Source: Actinoplanes aureus
Lineage (GTDB): Bacteria > Actinomycetota > Actinomycetes > Mycobacteriales > Micromonosporaceae
Reading direction: 5' to 3'
Assembly (NCBI RefSeq): GCF_015704865.1
Contig: NZ_JADQTO010000034.1
Span: forward strand, 32,764 to 96,763
Length of the DNA stretch: 64,000 bases
Notes under the pieces: model-generated
What the model was told of the DNA's origin: nothing
The model's database searches: none
What the model saw: only the letters and a program-made list of their open reading frames with translations
Shown: positions 15,485-24,897 of the stretch, piece by piece
How positions within the stretch are numbered: position 1 is the stretch's first letter
How the letters are laid out: each line of letters starts with the position of its first letter
Made by a program: the position numbers and the translations under genes

Positions 15485-17320
15485 TTACAGGCCGAGCTCG
15501 GCCTCGAAGTGACCGCCCTCCAGGCGCTCCTTCAGCGTGCCCAGGAAGCGGGCGGCGTCGGCGCCGTCCACGATCCGGTGGTCGTAGCTGAGTGCCAGGT
15601 AGACCATCGACCGCGGAGCGATGATCTCGCCCAGCTCCGCGTCGTTCACGATCACCGGGCGCTTGACGACCGCGCCGAGGCCGAGGATGCCGACCTGCGG
15701 CTGGTTGATGATCGGGGTGTCGAAGAGCGCGCCCCGGCTGCCGGTGTTGGTCAGCGTGAAGGTGCCGCCGCCGATCTCGTCCGGCCCGATCTTGTTGTTG
15801 CGGGTGCGGTCCGCCAGGTCCGCGATCCGCTTGGCCAGACCGGCCAGGTTCAGGTCGCCGGCGTCCTTGATGACCGGGACGACCAGACCCTTCGGCGCGT
15901 CCACCGCGATGCCCAGGTGCTCGGAACCGTGGTAGGTGACCGTGCCGGCCTCGACGTCGATCGAGGAGTTGACCACCGGGTGCTGCTGCAGCGCCTCGAC
16001 CGTGGCCAGGGCGAAGAACGGCAGGAAGGTGAGCTTCACGCCGTGCTTGGCCTGGAAGTCGGCCTTCGCCTTGTTCCGCAGGTTGGCGATCTTGGTGACG
16101 TCCACCTCGACCACCGTGGTGAGCTGCGCCGAGACCTGGAGCGACTCGACCATGCGCCGGGCGATGGTGGCCCGGATGCGGGTGAGCTTCTCGGTGCGGC
16201 CACGCAGCGGGCTCGGCTCCGCCTTGGCCTGCGGCGCGGGAGCCGCGGCGGCCGGAGCAGCGGCGGCGGGGGCCGGAGCAGCCTTGGCGGCGGCGGCCTT
16301 CTCAGCGGCGTCCAGCACGTCCTGCTTGCGGATGCGGCCGCCGACGCCGGTGCCGGTGAGCGAGGAGAGGTCCACGCCCTTCTCGGCGGCCAGCTTACGG
16401 ACCAGCGGGGTGACGTAACCGGCGTCACCGGCGCCGTTCGCCTTGACCGTCTCGGCCGCCGGGGCGCTCGGCTGGGCCGGAGCGGCGGGCTGGGACGGGG
16501 CCGGCTGCTTGGTCTCGGCGGCGGGCGACGGGGTCGCGTACGACTCGCCGGACAGGTCCGGTGCCGGGGCCGACTCGATCCGCGGCTGCGGAGCGGGCTG
16601 GGCCTCCTGCTTCGGGGCCTCCTGCTTGGGGGCCTCCTGCTTCGGTTCCGGCTGGGGCTCCGGCTCGGACTGAGCCGGCGCACTGCCCGCGGCGCCGATG
16701 ACGGCCAGCTCGGCGCCGACCTCGACGGTCTCGTCCTCGGCGACCTTGATCTCCAGGACGGTGCCGGCGACCGGCGACGGGATCTCGGTGTCGACCTTGT
16801 CGGTGGAGACCTCGAGCAGCGGCTCGTCGGCCTCGACCTCCTCGCCGACCTGCTTGAGCCAGCGGGTGACGGTGCCCTCGGTGACGCTCTCGCCGAGCGC
16901 CGGCATCTTCACCGCGGTGCCCTGTGCGGCGCCGCCGCCGGACGCGGCCGCGGTCTGCGGCGCCGGGGCCTCCTCCTCGACCGGCTTCTCGGTCGAGGGT
17001 GTGGTCGGCGCGGCGGGCTCGGGCTCGGGCTCGGCGGCCTGCTCCTGGGCCGGCGCGGGCTCGGCGGCGCCGGCGTCCTCCCCGTCGCCGGAGATGACGG
17101 CCAGCTCGCTGCCGACCTCGGCGGTCTCGTCCTCGCCGACCACGATCCGGGTCAGCACGCCCGCGGCCGGCGAGGGAATCTCTGTGTCGACCTTGTCGGT
17201 GGAGACCTCGAGCAGCGGCTCGTCGGCCTCGACGCGCTCGCCCTCCTGCTTCAGCCAGCGCGTGACGGTGCCCTCGGTGACGCTCTCACCCAGCCGCGGC
17301 ATGGTTACCGATACCGGCAT
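15485..17320 (-). CDS. sucB: Dihydrolipoamide acyltransferase (E2), two lipoyl domains
   Basis: 611 residues. Two lipoyl domains (about 1-77 and 137-212), each with the lipoylated Lys in STDKVDTE. A long Ala/Pro/Gln/Glu linker includes tandem KQEAP repeats. A peripheral subunit-binding domain follows at about 302-338 (YVTPLVRKLAAEKGVDLSSL), then an acyltransferase core at about 373-611 with the catalytic His in SYDHRIVDG (near 581). Annotated as 2-oxoglutarate dehydrogenase E2; in mycobacteria the orthologue (DlaT) also serves pyruvate dehydrogenase. ATG 39 bp after lpdA. Depends on LipA/LipB, encoded nearby. Confidence 0.96.
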   Translation of the reverse strand: MPVSVTMPRLGESVTEGTVTRWLKQEGERVEADEPLLEVSTDKVDTEIPSPAAGVLTRIVVGEDETAEVGSELAVISGDGEDAGAAEPAPAQEQAAEPEPEPAAPTTPSTEKPVEEEAPAPQTAAASGGGAAQGTAVKMPALGESVTEGTVTRWLKQVGEEVEADEPLLEVSTDKVDTEIPSPVAGTVLEIKVAEDETVEVGAELAVIGAAGSAPAQSEPEPQPEPKQEAPKQEAPKQEAQPAPQPRIESAPAPDLSGESYATPSPAAETKQPAPSQPAAPAQPSAPAAETVKANGAGDAGYVTPLVRKLAAEKGVDLSSLTGTGVGGRIRKQDVLDAAEKAAAAKAAPAPAAAAPAAAAPAPQAKAEPSPLRGRTEKLTRIRATIARRMVESLQVSAQLTTVVEVDVTKIANLRNKAKADFQAKHGVKLTFLPFFALATVEALQQHPVVNSSIDVEAGTVTYHGSEHLGIAVDAPKGLVVPVIKDAGDLNLAGLAKRIADLADRTRNNKIGPDEIGGGTFTLTNTGSRGALFDTPIINQPQVGILGLGAVVKRPVIVNDAELGEIIAPRSMVYLALSYDHRIVDGADAARFLGTLKERLEGGHFEAELGL

Positions 17321-17359
17321 TTTTCCCCAAACTCCTTATGAACGATGGAATCGCTGGAA

Positions 17360-18751
17360 TCAGCTGTGCGCGTGCAGGGGCTTACCCGCGAGCGCGAGGA
17401 AGGCCTCGCCCAGCGCCTCGTTCTGCGTCGGGTGGGCGTGTACGAGCTGGGCGACCTCCTCAGGGAAGGCCTCCCAGTTGAAGATCAGCTGGGCTTCGCC
17501 GACGAGCTCGCCGACCCGCGCACCGACCATGTGGAGACCGACGACCGGGCCGTCGTTCACCCGGACCAGCTTGATGAAGCCCGCGGTCTTGAGGATCTGG
17601 CTCTTGCCGTTGCCGCCGAGGTTGTAGTTGTACGTCGAGACCTTGTCCGCGCCGTACTGCTCCTTGGCCTTGGCTTCGGTGATGCCGACCGACGCGACCT
17701 CGGGGTCGGAGTAGGTGACCCGCGGGATGCCGGCCTCGTCGATCACGGCCGGGTTCAGCCCGGCGATCTCCTCGGCGACGAAGATGCCCTGCTGGAAGCC
17801 GCGGTGCGCGAGCTGCAGGCCGGGGACGATGTCGCCGACGGCGTAGATGTTGCCGACGCCGGTGTGCAGGCGCTCGTTGACGATCACGAAGCCGCGGTCG
17901 AGGGTGACGCCCTGCTGCTCGTACCCCAGGTTCGCGGTGGTCGGGCCACGGCCGACCGCGACCAGCAGCACCTCGGACTCGAGGGTCTCGCCGCCGGCGA
18001 TGGTCACCCGCACGCCGTTCTCGGTGTGCTCGACCTTCTCGAACGGCTTGCCGACCTTGAAGTTGATCTTCCGCTTGCGGAAGGCGCGCTCGACCTGCTT
18101 CGAGATGTCCTCGTCCTCGGCGGCGACCAGGCGGGGCAGGGCCTCGATGATCGTCACGTCCGCGCCGAACGACTTCCACACGCTGGCGAACTCGACGCCG
18201 ATCACGCCGCCGCCGAGCACGATCGCGGACGACGGGACGCGGTCCAGCACGAGCGCGTGCTCGCTGGTCAGCACCCGCTTGCCGTCGACCTCCAGGCCGG
18301 GCAGCGAGCGCGAGTAGGAGCCGGTGGCCAGGATGACGTTGCGGCCGGTGTAGCGCTTGCCGTCGACCTCGACGGTGTCCTGGCTGACGAGCTTGCCGGC
18401 GCCGTTGACCACGGTGATGTTCTTGTTGTGCGTGAGGAGACCGGTCAGGCCCTTGTAGAGGCGGGCGACCACGCCGTCCTTGTACGAGTTGACCCCGGCC
18501 ATGTCGATGCCGACCAGGTCCGCCTTGATGCCGAACTGCTCGCTCTCGCGAGTCTGGTCGGCGATCTCGGCGGCGTGCAGCAGCGCCTTGGTCGGGATGC
18601 AGCCGCGGTGCAGGCACGTGCCGCCCAGCTCGGCTTTGTCGATCAGGGCCACCGAGAGGTTCAGCTCGGCCGCACGCAACGCGGCCGCGTAACCACCGCT
18701 GCCGGCGCCGAGGATGACGATGTCGAAGGTTCCGCCGTTGGGCTGGCTCAC
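17360..18751 (-). CDS. lpdA: Dihydrolipoamide dehydrogenase (E3)
   Basis: 463 residues. FAD-binding GAGSGGYAAA near residue 14, redox-active disulfide GGTCLHRGCIPTK near 38-50, NAD-binding GGGVIGVEFA, second FAD motif YAVGDIVPG, and the C-terminal His-Glu pair (HAHPTQNEALGEA) completed across the dimer. It reoxidises dihydrolipoamide of the E2 encoded immediately downstream. GTG at 18751 is chosen: GGAG lies 9 nt upstream and it starts two residues before the FAD fold. Operon with sucB. Confidence 0.97.
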   Translation of the reverse strand: MSQPNGGTFDIVILGAGSGGYAAALRAAELNLSVALIDKAELGGTCLHRGCIPTKALLHAAEIADQTRESEQFGIKADLVGIDMAGVNSYKDGVVARLYKGLTGLLTHNKNITVVNGAGKLVSQDTVEVDGKRYTGRNVILATGSYSRSLPGLEVDGKRVLTSEHALVLDRVPSSAIVLGGGVIGVEFASVWKSFGADVTIIEALPRLVAAEDEDISKQVERAFRKRKINFKVGKPFEKVEHTENGVRVTIAGGETLESEVLLVAVGRGPTTANLGYEQQGVTLDRGFVIVNERLHTGVGNIYAVGDIVPGLQLAHRGFQQGIFVAEEIAGLNPAVIDEAGIPRVTYSDPEVASVGITEAKAKEQYGADKVSTYNYNLGGNGKSQILKTAGFIKLVRVNDGPVVGLHMVGARVGELVGEAQLIFNWEAFPEEVAQLVHAHPTQNEALGEAFLALAGKPLHAHS

Positions 18752-18914
18752 GTTGACTCCAGTAGTCGCATCGTCGCCATGTGGGTCACACAATGGAAAC
18801 GGTCACAGTCCCGTCACCGACATCTTGTCACTTCCGGGGCCGGTCAATGCAGCCAGGTGCCCCACGACACGTCGCGTCGTCGTACCCTTGCGGCATCGAG
18901 CGTGAGGAGCGGCA

Positions 18915-19235
18915 GTGTCTTGGTTTCGGCGACGCCCCCGGTCGGCCGGGCCCAGCGGACGGCGGGTTGAGCAGGCCGATCTCGAGCATCTTACGCAATT
19001 CATCCAGTCTCGGCGCGGAGTCGAGGGATTCATCGAGCCACAGACGACAGTGACCGAGACCACTTTGTTGCTGGTGGCGCACGACGGCGAGTGGACCAGG
19101 CGGCGGATCGAGTCCCCTGAGATCGCGCGCCGCTTCGCGCACCAGCTGTCGCTGCCCATCTACGACGTCAAGCTGATGGGCTATCCGCAGCGGATGCGCG
19201 ACTACAACGAGCGCCGGCGGCGGCGCCCGGCCTGA
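18915..19235 (+). CDS. Conserved actinobacterial protein of unknown function
   Basis: 106 residues, highly charged. A basic N-terminus is followed by QTTVTETTLLLVAHDGEWTRRRI, where a beta-rich segment suggests a small folded domain, then ARRFAHQLSLPIYDVKLMGYPQRMRDY and a terminal Arg run. GTG start at 18915 with GAGGAGC 5 nt upstream. Divergent from lpdA and convergent with pepA. The well-organised ribosome site and the non-repetitive sequence support it as real. Function unknown. Confidence 0.8.
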   Translation: MSWFRRRPRSAGPSGRRVEQADLEHLTQFIQSRRGVEGFIEPQTTVTETTLLLVAHDGEWTRRRIESPEIARRFAHQLSLPIYDVKLMGYPQRMRDYNERRRRRPA

Positions 19236-19267
19236 CCCTACTCGGGCCGGCCGGACAGCGCCGTTGC

Positions 19268-20803
19268 TTACGCCAGGTCGTCGATCAGTTTGAGCAGCGT
19301 CCGCACCGGTACGCCGGTGCCGCCCTTGGTCCAGTAACCGGTGGCCTCGCCGGTGTGGTAGCTGGGGCCGGCGATGTCGATGTGCGCCCACTCGACGCCC
19401 TCGGCGACGAACTCGCGCAGGAAGACCCCGCCCTGCAGCATGTGCCCGGCCCGGTCCAGGCTGGAGTTGGTCTGGCAGATGTCGGCGATGTCCGACTCCA
19501 TGCCCTTGCGTACGTCGTCCGGCAGCGGCATCGGCCAGGCCGGCTCGCCCACCGCGTCACCGGCGGCCTGCACCAGCGCGGTGGCCTCCTCCGAACCCAT
19601 CAGGCCGGCGATCCGCTTGCCCAGCGCGACCACCTGGCCGCCGGTCAGCGTCGAGGTCTCGAACAGATAGTCGGTGCCGTCCGCGCAGGCCCGCGCCATC
19701 GCGTCGCCGAGCACCATCCGGCCTTCGGCGTCGGTGTTGAACACCTCGACCCGCTTGCCGTTGAACATGGTGATCACGTCACCCGGCCGGTACGCCGACC
19801 CGGACGGCATGTTCTCGGCGATCGCCAGGTAACCGGAGACCGCGACGCCCGGCTTGAGCGCGGCGACGGCGAGCAGCGCCGCGGCGACCGCGGCCGCACC
19901 GGCCATGTCGGACTTCATCTCCCACATGCCCGCGGCCGGCTTGATGCTGACGCCACCGGTGTCGAACGTGATGCCCTTGCCGACCAGCGCGACCCGCTTC
20001 GGCTCGGCCACACCGGACGGCGTGTAGGTGAGCTTGACCAGCCGCGGCGGTGCCTCGGAGCCCTGTCCGACCGCCACGATGCCGCCGTAGCCGCCGGCCT
20101 TCAGCTGGTCGAAGTCCAGCACCTCGACGCCGAGCCCGGCCTCCGTGGCGGCCTCGGCGACCAGGTCGGCGAAGGTCGCCGGGCGCAGCTCGTTCGGCGG
20201 CATGTTGACCCAGTCCCGGGTCAGCCGGACCGAGCGCGCGACCACCTCGGCGCGGCGCAGCTCGGCGGCCACGGCCTCGTCGGCCGCGTCCGGCACGTGC
20301 AGGTGCAGGGCGGAGACCGGGTCGCGGCGTCCCTTCTGCGGCTTCGACTTGTAACCGGCGAAGCGGTAGGAGCCCAGCAGCGCGCCCTCCAGCACCGCGC
20401 GCAGCACCGGCGGCGCGTCCGCGTCGTCCGGGAGGGGCAGGGCCAGCGCCACGGTGCCGCTGCCGGCGAGCGCGCGGACCGCGGCCCCGGCGCCCCGGCG
20501 CAGCGTCTCCAGCTCGGGCGCCGCACCGGTCGGCTCGTTGCCGAGACCCACCGCGACCAGCAGCGGAGCGGAGATCGTGCCGAGCGTGGCGAGCTTGGTC
20601 ACCTCACCCGGGGCGCCACTCGCGCCGAGCAGGGCCAGCGTCGCGGTCAGCTTGCCGTCGAACGCCGCGGCGATGCTCTCGGCGCCGGCGGCCGGCAGTA
20701 GGGCGCCGTCCTCCTCGGGCTGGCTGTGCAGGCCGATGACGATGGCATCGACCGCCGATTCGGCCGGGTCGGTGTCGACCAGGCTGAGGATGGGCTGGGT
20801 CAC
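19268..20803 (-). CDS. pepA: Leucyl aminopeptidase (M17)
   Basis: 511 residues. N-terminal regulatory domain then the M17 catalytic domain with VGKGITFDTGGVSIKP (metal-binding Lys/Asp, near 272-287), the hallmark NTDAEGRMVLGDA (near 354-366) and VALGKRIAGLMGS. Binds two metal ions and removes N-terminal residues from peptides in the cytoplasm. GTG at 20803 is chosen over an ATG at 20839 because GGAG sits 8-9 nt upstream and the protein then begins with the usual beta strand. Divergent from gcvT. Confidence 0.96.
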   Translation of the reverse strand: MTQPILSLVDTDPAESAVDAIVIGLHSQPEEDGALLPAAGAESIAAAFDGKLTATLALLGASGAPGEVTKLATLGTISAPLLVAVGLGNEPTGAAPELETLRRGAGAAVRALAGSGTVALALPLPDDADAPPVLRAVLEGALLGSYRFAGYKSKPQKGRRDPVSALHLHVPDAADEAVAAELRRAEVVARSVRLTRDWVNMPPNELRPATFADLVAEAATEAGLGVEVLDFDQLKAGGYGGIVAVGQGSEAPPRLVKLTYTPSGVAEPKRVALVGKGITFDTGGVSIKPAAGMWEMKSDMAGAAAVAAALLAVAALKPGVAVSGYLAIAENMPSGSAYRPGDVITMFNGKRVEVFNTDAEGRMVLGDAMARACADGTDYLFETSTLTGGQVVALGKRIAGLMGSEEATALVQAAGDAVGEPAWPMPLPDDVRKGMESDIADICQTNSSLDRAGHMLQGGVFLREFVAEGVEWAHIDIAGPSYHTGEATGYWTKGGTGVPVRTLLKLIDDLA

Positions 20804-20910
20804 TCGGGCACTCCGGGACGTCTGGGGCCGGGACGCCACGGGTGGGTGTGCTCCCGGCTGTTGGGAAAGAGTGTTGTCCCCGCGACTCTAACCAGGTGCA
20901 AGGTCACCGG

Positions 20911-20916
20911 TAAGTT
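20911..20916 (+). promoter_or_regulatory. -10 element of gcvT (leaderless type)
   Basis: TAAGTT, 7 nt before the ATG at 20924. No ribosome site precedes the ATG. Confidence 0.45.
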
Positions 20917-20923
20917 GAGTCTC

Positions 20924-22015
20924 ATGTCTGCCGAACTTCTCCGCTCTCCCCTGCATGATCGCCACGTCGCGCTGGGCGCGAAGTTCGCCGCCTTCGGCGG
21001 CTGGGAGATGCCATTGGAGTACGCGGGCGGCGGCGTCCTGCGCGAACATGCCGCGGTACGCGAGGCGGCCGGCGTCTTCGACGTGTCACACCTGGGCAAG
21101 GCGCGGGTCCGGGGCACCGGTGCGGTCGCCTTCGTCAACTCCTGCCTCACCAACGACCTCGGCCGGATCGCGCCCGGCAAGGCGCAGTACACGCTCTGCT
21201 GCGACGAGACCGGCGGCGTGGTCGACGACCTGATCGCCTACCTGCACGCCGACGACCACGTCTTCCTGATCCCGAACGCGGCGAACACGGCCGAGGTGGT
21301 CCGCCGCCTGGTCGCGGACGCTCCCGAGGGGATCACGGTCACCGACGAGCACCGGTCGTACGCCGTCCTCGCCGTCCAGGGCCCGCAGTCGGCCTCGCTG
21401 CTCGGCAAGCTCGGCCTGCCCACCGACCACGGCTACATGTCGTTCGCCACCGCCGCTTTCGGGGGCGCCGAGCTGACCGTCTGCCGCACCGGATACACCG
21501 GCGAACACGGCTACGAGCTGGTCGTCGGCTGGGACGACGCGGGCGCCGTGTGGGACGCGATCATCGAGGCCGGCGTGCAGCCGTGCGGGCTCGGCGCTCG
21601 CGACACCCTGCGTACCGAGATGGGCTATCCGCTGCACGGCCAGGACCTCAGCCTGGAGATCAGCCCGGTGCAGGCCCGCTCCGGCTGGGCGGTGGGCTGG
21701 GACAAGCCGGCCTTCTGGGGCCGCGAGGCGCTGCTCGCCGAGAAGGCCGCCGGACCCCGGCGGCAACTGCGCGGCCTGGTACTGACCGGGCGCGGCATCC
21801 CGCGAGGTCACATGCAGGTGTACGCCGGTGACGCGCTCATCGGCGAGACGACCAGCGGCACCTTCTCGCCGACGAAGAAGGTGGGCATCGCCCTGGCCCT
21901 CCTCGACACCGCGGCCGGCATCGCCGACGGCGACCTGGTCCAGATCGACATCCGCGGCCGCCGCATCGAGGCCCAGGTGACCAAGCCGCCGTTCGTCACG
22001 CCCTCGGTCCGCTAG
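20924..22015 (+). CDS. gcvT: Aminomethyltransferase, glycine cleavage T-protein
   Basis: 363 residues. FGGWEMPLEY near the N-terminus, DVSHLGKARVRG, TGYTGEHGYEL, GLGARDTLRTEMGYPLHG and the C-terminal barrel with TSGTFSPTKKVGIAL are all T-protein signatures. It takes the methylamine from lipoyl-H-protein and produces methylene-tetrahydrofolate and ammonia. ATG at 20924 begins MSAELLRSPLHDRHVALGAKF, the usual N-terminus. No gcvH or gcvP is in the window. No glycine riboswitch is seen upstream. Confidence 0.96.
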   Translation: MSAELLRSPLHDRHVALGAKFAAFGGWEMPLEYAGGGVLREHAAVREAAGVFDVSHLGKARVRGTGAVAFVNSCLTNDLGRIAPGKAQYTLCCDETGGVVDDLIAYLHADDHVFLIPNAANTAEVVRRLVADAPEGITVTDEHRSYAVLAVQGPQSASLLGKLGLPTDHGYMSFATAAFGGAELTVCRTGYTGEHGYELVVGWDDAGAVWDAIIEAGVQPCGLGARDTLRTEMGYPLHGQDLSLEISPVQARSGWAVGWDKPAFWGREALLAEKAAGPRRQLRGLVLTGRGIPRGHMQVYAGDALIGETTSGTFSPTKKVGIALALLDTAAGIADGDLVQIDIRGRRIEAQVTKPPFVTPSVR

Positions 22016-22020
22016 GCGGC

Positions 22021-22785
22021 TCAGCCGAGGGTGACGGCGATCAGGGTCACCGTGGTCGCCGTCTCCACGGCCGCACCCAGCACGTCGCCGGTCAGGCCGC
22101 CGAATCGGCGTACCGTGTGACGCACCAGCAGGACCACCGCCAAGAGTGCGGTGAGCACGGCGGCCGGGCCCTGCCACGGACGGCCCGGCACCGCGGTGGT
22201 GGCCAGGGCCGCGACGGTGATCGCGGCCGCCAGGACCGTGCCGAGCGGCACGGTCGAAGCCACCATCGCGCCCAGCCCGTCCGGACGGGCGGCCGGTACG
22301 CCGCGCCGACAGGCGACGGTGATCGCCAGCCGGCCGGTCGCCCAGGCCGTCACCAGCGCCCACGGACCCACTGCGGTGACGGCGGCGGCCTGTATCAGCA
22401 GCGTCACGACGATCGCCGCCACCCCGAACGGCCCGATGTCCGGCTTTTTCATGATCTCCAGGGCGGCGGGGCCGGTACGGTACGAGCCCAGCGCGTCCAC
22501 GGTGTCGGCCAGCCCGTCGAGATGCAGCCCGCGGGTCAGCAGCGCCCCCGTGGCCACCGTGACCCCGGCCGCCACCAGAGCGGGTGACCCGGCCGCCCGC
22601 AGGCCCTCGTGCACGCCCGCCAGGACCAGCCCGAGCAGCGCCCCCACGGCCGGCGCCACCGTCATCGCCACGCCGGCCGCGGACCGGTCGACCCGGCCGG
22701 CCCGCAGCGGCAGGACGGTCAGCGTGGTGACCGCCAGCCGCAGCCCGTCAAGCACCCGCGCGTTCGCCCGGCTCGGCCTCGTCAT
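22021..22785 (-). CDS. cobS: Adenosylcobinamide-GDP ribazoletransferase
   Basis: 254 residues, about six membrane helices. The family motif LLTRGLHLDGLADTVDALGS near residues 80-100 carries the metal-binding acidic residues, followed by KKPDIGPFGVAA. It joins alpha-ribazole to adenosylcobinamide-GDP, the last assembly step of cobalamin. ATG at 22785 gives MTRPSRANARVLDGLRLAVT; a GTG at 22755 is the alternative and would shorten the overlap with the upstream cobU-cobT gene. Same strand, overlapping, so translationally coupled. Confidence 0.93.
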   Translation of the reverse strand: MTRPSRANARVLDGLRLAVTTLTVLPLRAGRVDRSAAGVAMTVAPAVGALLGLVLAGVHEGLRAAGSPALVAAGVTVATGALLTRGLHLDGLADTVDALGSYRTGPAALEIMKKPDIGPFGVAAIVVTLLIQAAAVTAVGPWALVTAWATGRLAITVACRRGVPAARPDGLGAMVASTVPLGTVLAAAITVAALATTAVPGRPWQGPAAVLTALLAVVLLVRHTVRRFGGLTGDVLGAAVETATTVTLIAVTLG

Positions 22786-24616
22786 CCGCGGTCTCGGAGT
22801 CCGGCTCGGCCTCGTCATCCGCGACCGGCTCGGCCTCGTCCGACAGGCCGGCGTCGCCGTGCTCGGCCAGCAGCGCCGGATGCACCGGCAGGGCCGAGAG
22901 CAGGCCGACCGCGGTCCGCAGCACCGGCAGCACGGTGAGCGCGTTCGCCCCCTCGCCCAGGTCCAGCCCGATCTCCAGCACCGGGGCCAGGCCGAGTACG
23001 TCGGCGCCCTGCTTGACCAGCGCCAGCGTGCCGGCCTCCGGCAGCACGCACCAGTGCCGGGTCTGTGCGGCCAGATCCCGGGCGACCAGCCCCGCCGCGA
23101 TGCCGAGCGGGCCGTCCAGCAGCACCGGGATGCGGCGGGCGGCGGCACCGAGCAGCACACCGGTGGCGACGGCCAGGTCGGGGCCGCCGAGCTCGCGCAG
23201 GACGTCGGTGGCACCGCGCGGCTCCTGGCGGATGCGGTGCATGGCGTCGCGTACCGCCGCGCAGCGCACCATCCAGGCGTTGTCGTCGAAGCGGCCGCCC
23301 GGAAGCATCACCCGGGGCAGCATGGCGACCGGCTCGGCGCCGGTCGTGGCGGCGAGCACGGCGGTGGCGACCGCCTCCACGCCGGTTCCGAGCCCGGCCA
23401 GCAGGATCGCGTCGCGGCCCGCGTCGGCGGCGGCGTCGGCGAGCCGCCAGCCGTCCCGCAGCGCGGCCTCGACCGTCGCCTCGTCGGTGACCGGGCCGTC
23501 CTCCATGGCGCCCGCTTCGGTGGCCCGCAGCACCGCGATGTCCGCGCCGACCTGCCCGGCGAGCCGGCCGAGCAGGCCGGTGCCGGCCTCGGCCTCGGCG
23601 ACCCGGCGCTCCACGTCGAACGGATCCGTGCCGGCCGCGGCGCCACCGCCGTGCCGGCCGGCGATGAGCACCAGCCGCACCGAATCCCAGGAGCGCGGTG
23701 TGGTGGTGTCCTGAGTGGCGGCGGCGAACTCGATCGCCTCGGCCAGCGGGCCGAGCCCGGCGCCGGGCAGGTCGATCCCGGTCAGCCGCTCCCGCGCGTC
23801 GGGGCCGGCGTCGCTGCTCGGCATCGGCAGGTCCATGCCCGGCTTGATCTCGGTGAGGCCGGAGGCGACAAGCGGCAGGGTCATGGTGGATTCGGTGAGC
23901 ACATCGGCTCGGACCGGCTCCGGGGCCGGCGCCGCGGGAAGCACGACGGTCGGCTCGGCTGTCGTGTCTGGCGTGAGCACCGGCGGCGGTGGGGGAGCGG
24001 CTACCGCCGGCGGCGCGGGCGAGAGCACGGCCGGCTGACGGCTGGGCGAAGCCGTTTCACGTGCCACCGGGGCCGTACGCTTCAGCCAGGTCGGCTGCCC
24101 CGCCACGACCAGCGCCACCGAGTCGCAGGCCTCGGCGAGAGCCTGATTGGTGGTGCCGAGCGCGTCGGCGAACGCCCGCCCGACCGGCGTCACCGGCACC
24201 AGCGAGAGCCCGACCTCCGGGCTGACCAGCACGAGGCGGGCCGGGCACGCCCGTACCGCCCCGGCCAGCGCCGTCACCTCGGCCTCGTCGTCCTGCGGCT
24301 GGCGGGCCGGGTCGAGCACCGACGCCACCCAGCCGCCGAGGTCGTCGATGAGGAGAGTGTCGTCCGGCTTCGCCTCGGTCAGCAGCGCGGTGAGCCGGGC
24401 CGGGTCGCCGGCGGTCTCCTCGGTCGACCAGGACTGCGGCCGGCGCCGCTGGTGCGCCTCGATCCGGTCGCGCCATTCGGGATCGTCCTCGCCGCCGACC
24501 GCGGTGGCCACATAGCGCACCGAGGGCGCGTCTGCCACCAGGGCTTCGGCGAACGCGGATTTGCCGGAACGGATTCCGCCGAGCACCAGGACCGTGTTCC
24601 ACCGATCTTCGGACAT
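22748..24616 (-). CDS. cobU/cobT: CobU-CobT fusion: adenosylcobinamide kinase/guanylyltransferase plus DMB phosphoribosyltransferase
   Basis: 622 residues. About 1-180 is CobU: P-loop GGIRSGKSAFAEAL near residue 10, ATAVGGEDDPEWRDRI, LLIDDLGGWV. About 180-255 is an Ala/Pro-rich linker (APPAVAAPPPPPVL). About 255-590 is CobT: TEAGAMEDGPVTDEATVEAAL, GLGTGVEAVATAV and GLDLGEGANAL, which carries the probable catalytic Glu. A repetitive acidic tail (DDEAEP three times) ends the protein. One chain would thus phosphorylate and guanylylate cobinamide and make alpha-ribazole phosphate, and CobS follows directly. ATG at 24616 with AAGG 9 nt upstream. Confidence 0.93.
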   Translation of the reverse strand: MSEDRWNTVLVLGGIRSGKSAFAEALVADAPSVRYVATAVGGEDDPEWRDRIEAHQRRRPQSWSTEETAGDPARLTALLTEAKPDDTLLIDDLGGWVASVLDPARQPQDDEAEVTALAGAVRACPARLVLVSPEVGLSLVPVTPVGRAFADALGTTNQALAEACDSVALVVAGQPTWLKRTAPVARETASPSRQPAVLSPAPPAVAAPPPPPVLTPDTTAEPTVVLPAAPAPEPVRADVLTESTMTLPLVASGLTEIKPGMDLPMPSSDAGPDARERLTGIDLPGAGLGPLAEAIEFAAATQDTTTPRSWDSVRLVLIAGRHGGGAAAGTDPFDVERRVAEAEAGTGLLGRLAGQVGADIAVLRATEAGAMEDGPVTDEATVEAALRDGWRLADAAADAGRDAILLAGLGTGVEAVATAVLAATTGAEPVAMLPRVMLPGGRFDDNAWMVRCAAVRDAMHRIRQEPRGATDVLRELGGPDLAVATGVLLGAAARRIPVLLDGPLGIAAGLVARDLAAQTRHWCVLPEAGTLALVKQGADVLGLAPVLEIGLDLGEGANALTVLPVLRTAVGLLSALPVHPALLAEHGDAGLSDEAEPVADDEAEPDSETADDEAEPGERAGA

Positions 24617-24698
24617 GCCCCGTACCTTAAAGCCGGGTCGCACACTGCGACGCCGTAGGGTGGAAGCCCACCGACGGACGACGTGAGGGGGCGGCTCA

Positions 24699-24896
24699 AT
24701 GCCGTGGAGTTGGCGGTACGAGGACGTCGACGGGAAACCGGTCGACGGGCCGGCCGAGACGTTCAGCAGCCAGGCGGACGCGGAGTCCTGGATCGGGCAG
24801 GAGTGGCGGGCGTTGCAGGCCGCCGGGGTGAGTACGGTCGTGCTGGTCGAGGACGACCGCGTCGACTACCAGATGAGCCTCCAGCCGGCGGAATGA
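24699..24896 (+). CDS. Small conserved acidic protein of unknown function
   Basis: 65 residues: MPWSWRYEDVDGKPVDGP, a helix SQADAESWIGQEWRALQAAG, then VSTVVLVEDDRVDYQMSL. An alpha/beta mini-domain, no membrane segment. GAGGGGG precedes the ATG. It ends one base before the start of the M50 protease gene, so the two are almost certainly co-transcribed. Divergent from cobU-cobT. Family not recognised beyond actinomycete small proteins of this shape. Confidence 0.75.
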   Translation: MPWSWRYEDVDGKPVDGPAETFSSQADAESWIGQEWRALQAAGVSTVVLVEDDRVDYQMSLQPAE

Positions 24897-24897
24897 C

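Noticed and set aside
15509..17341. 610-residue + strand frame opposite sucB
   Set aside because: Glycine/leucine/arginine repeats produced by reading the complement of the lipoyl-domain and linker codons.
20804..20923. Glycine riboswitch upstream of gcvT
   Set aside because: No paired aptamer signature; the -10 lies 7 nt from the start, leaving no leader.
24617..24698. Cobalamin riboswitch upstream of cobU-cobT
   Set aside because: The 82-bp gap is too short for the ~200-nt structure and contains no B12-box-like sequence.
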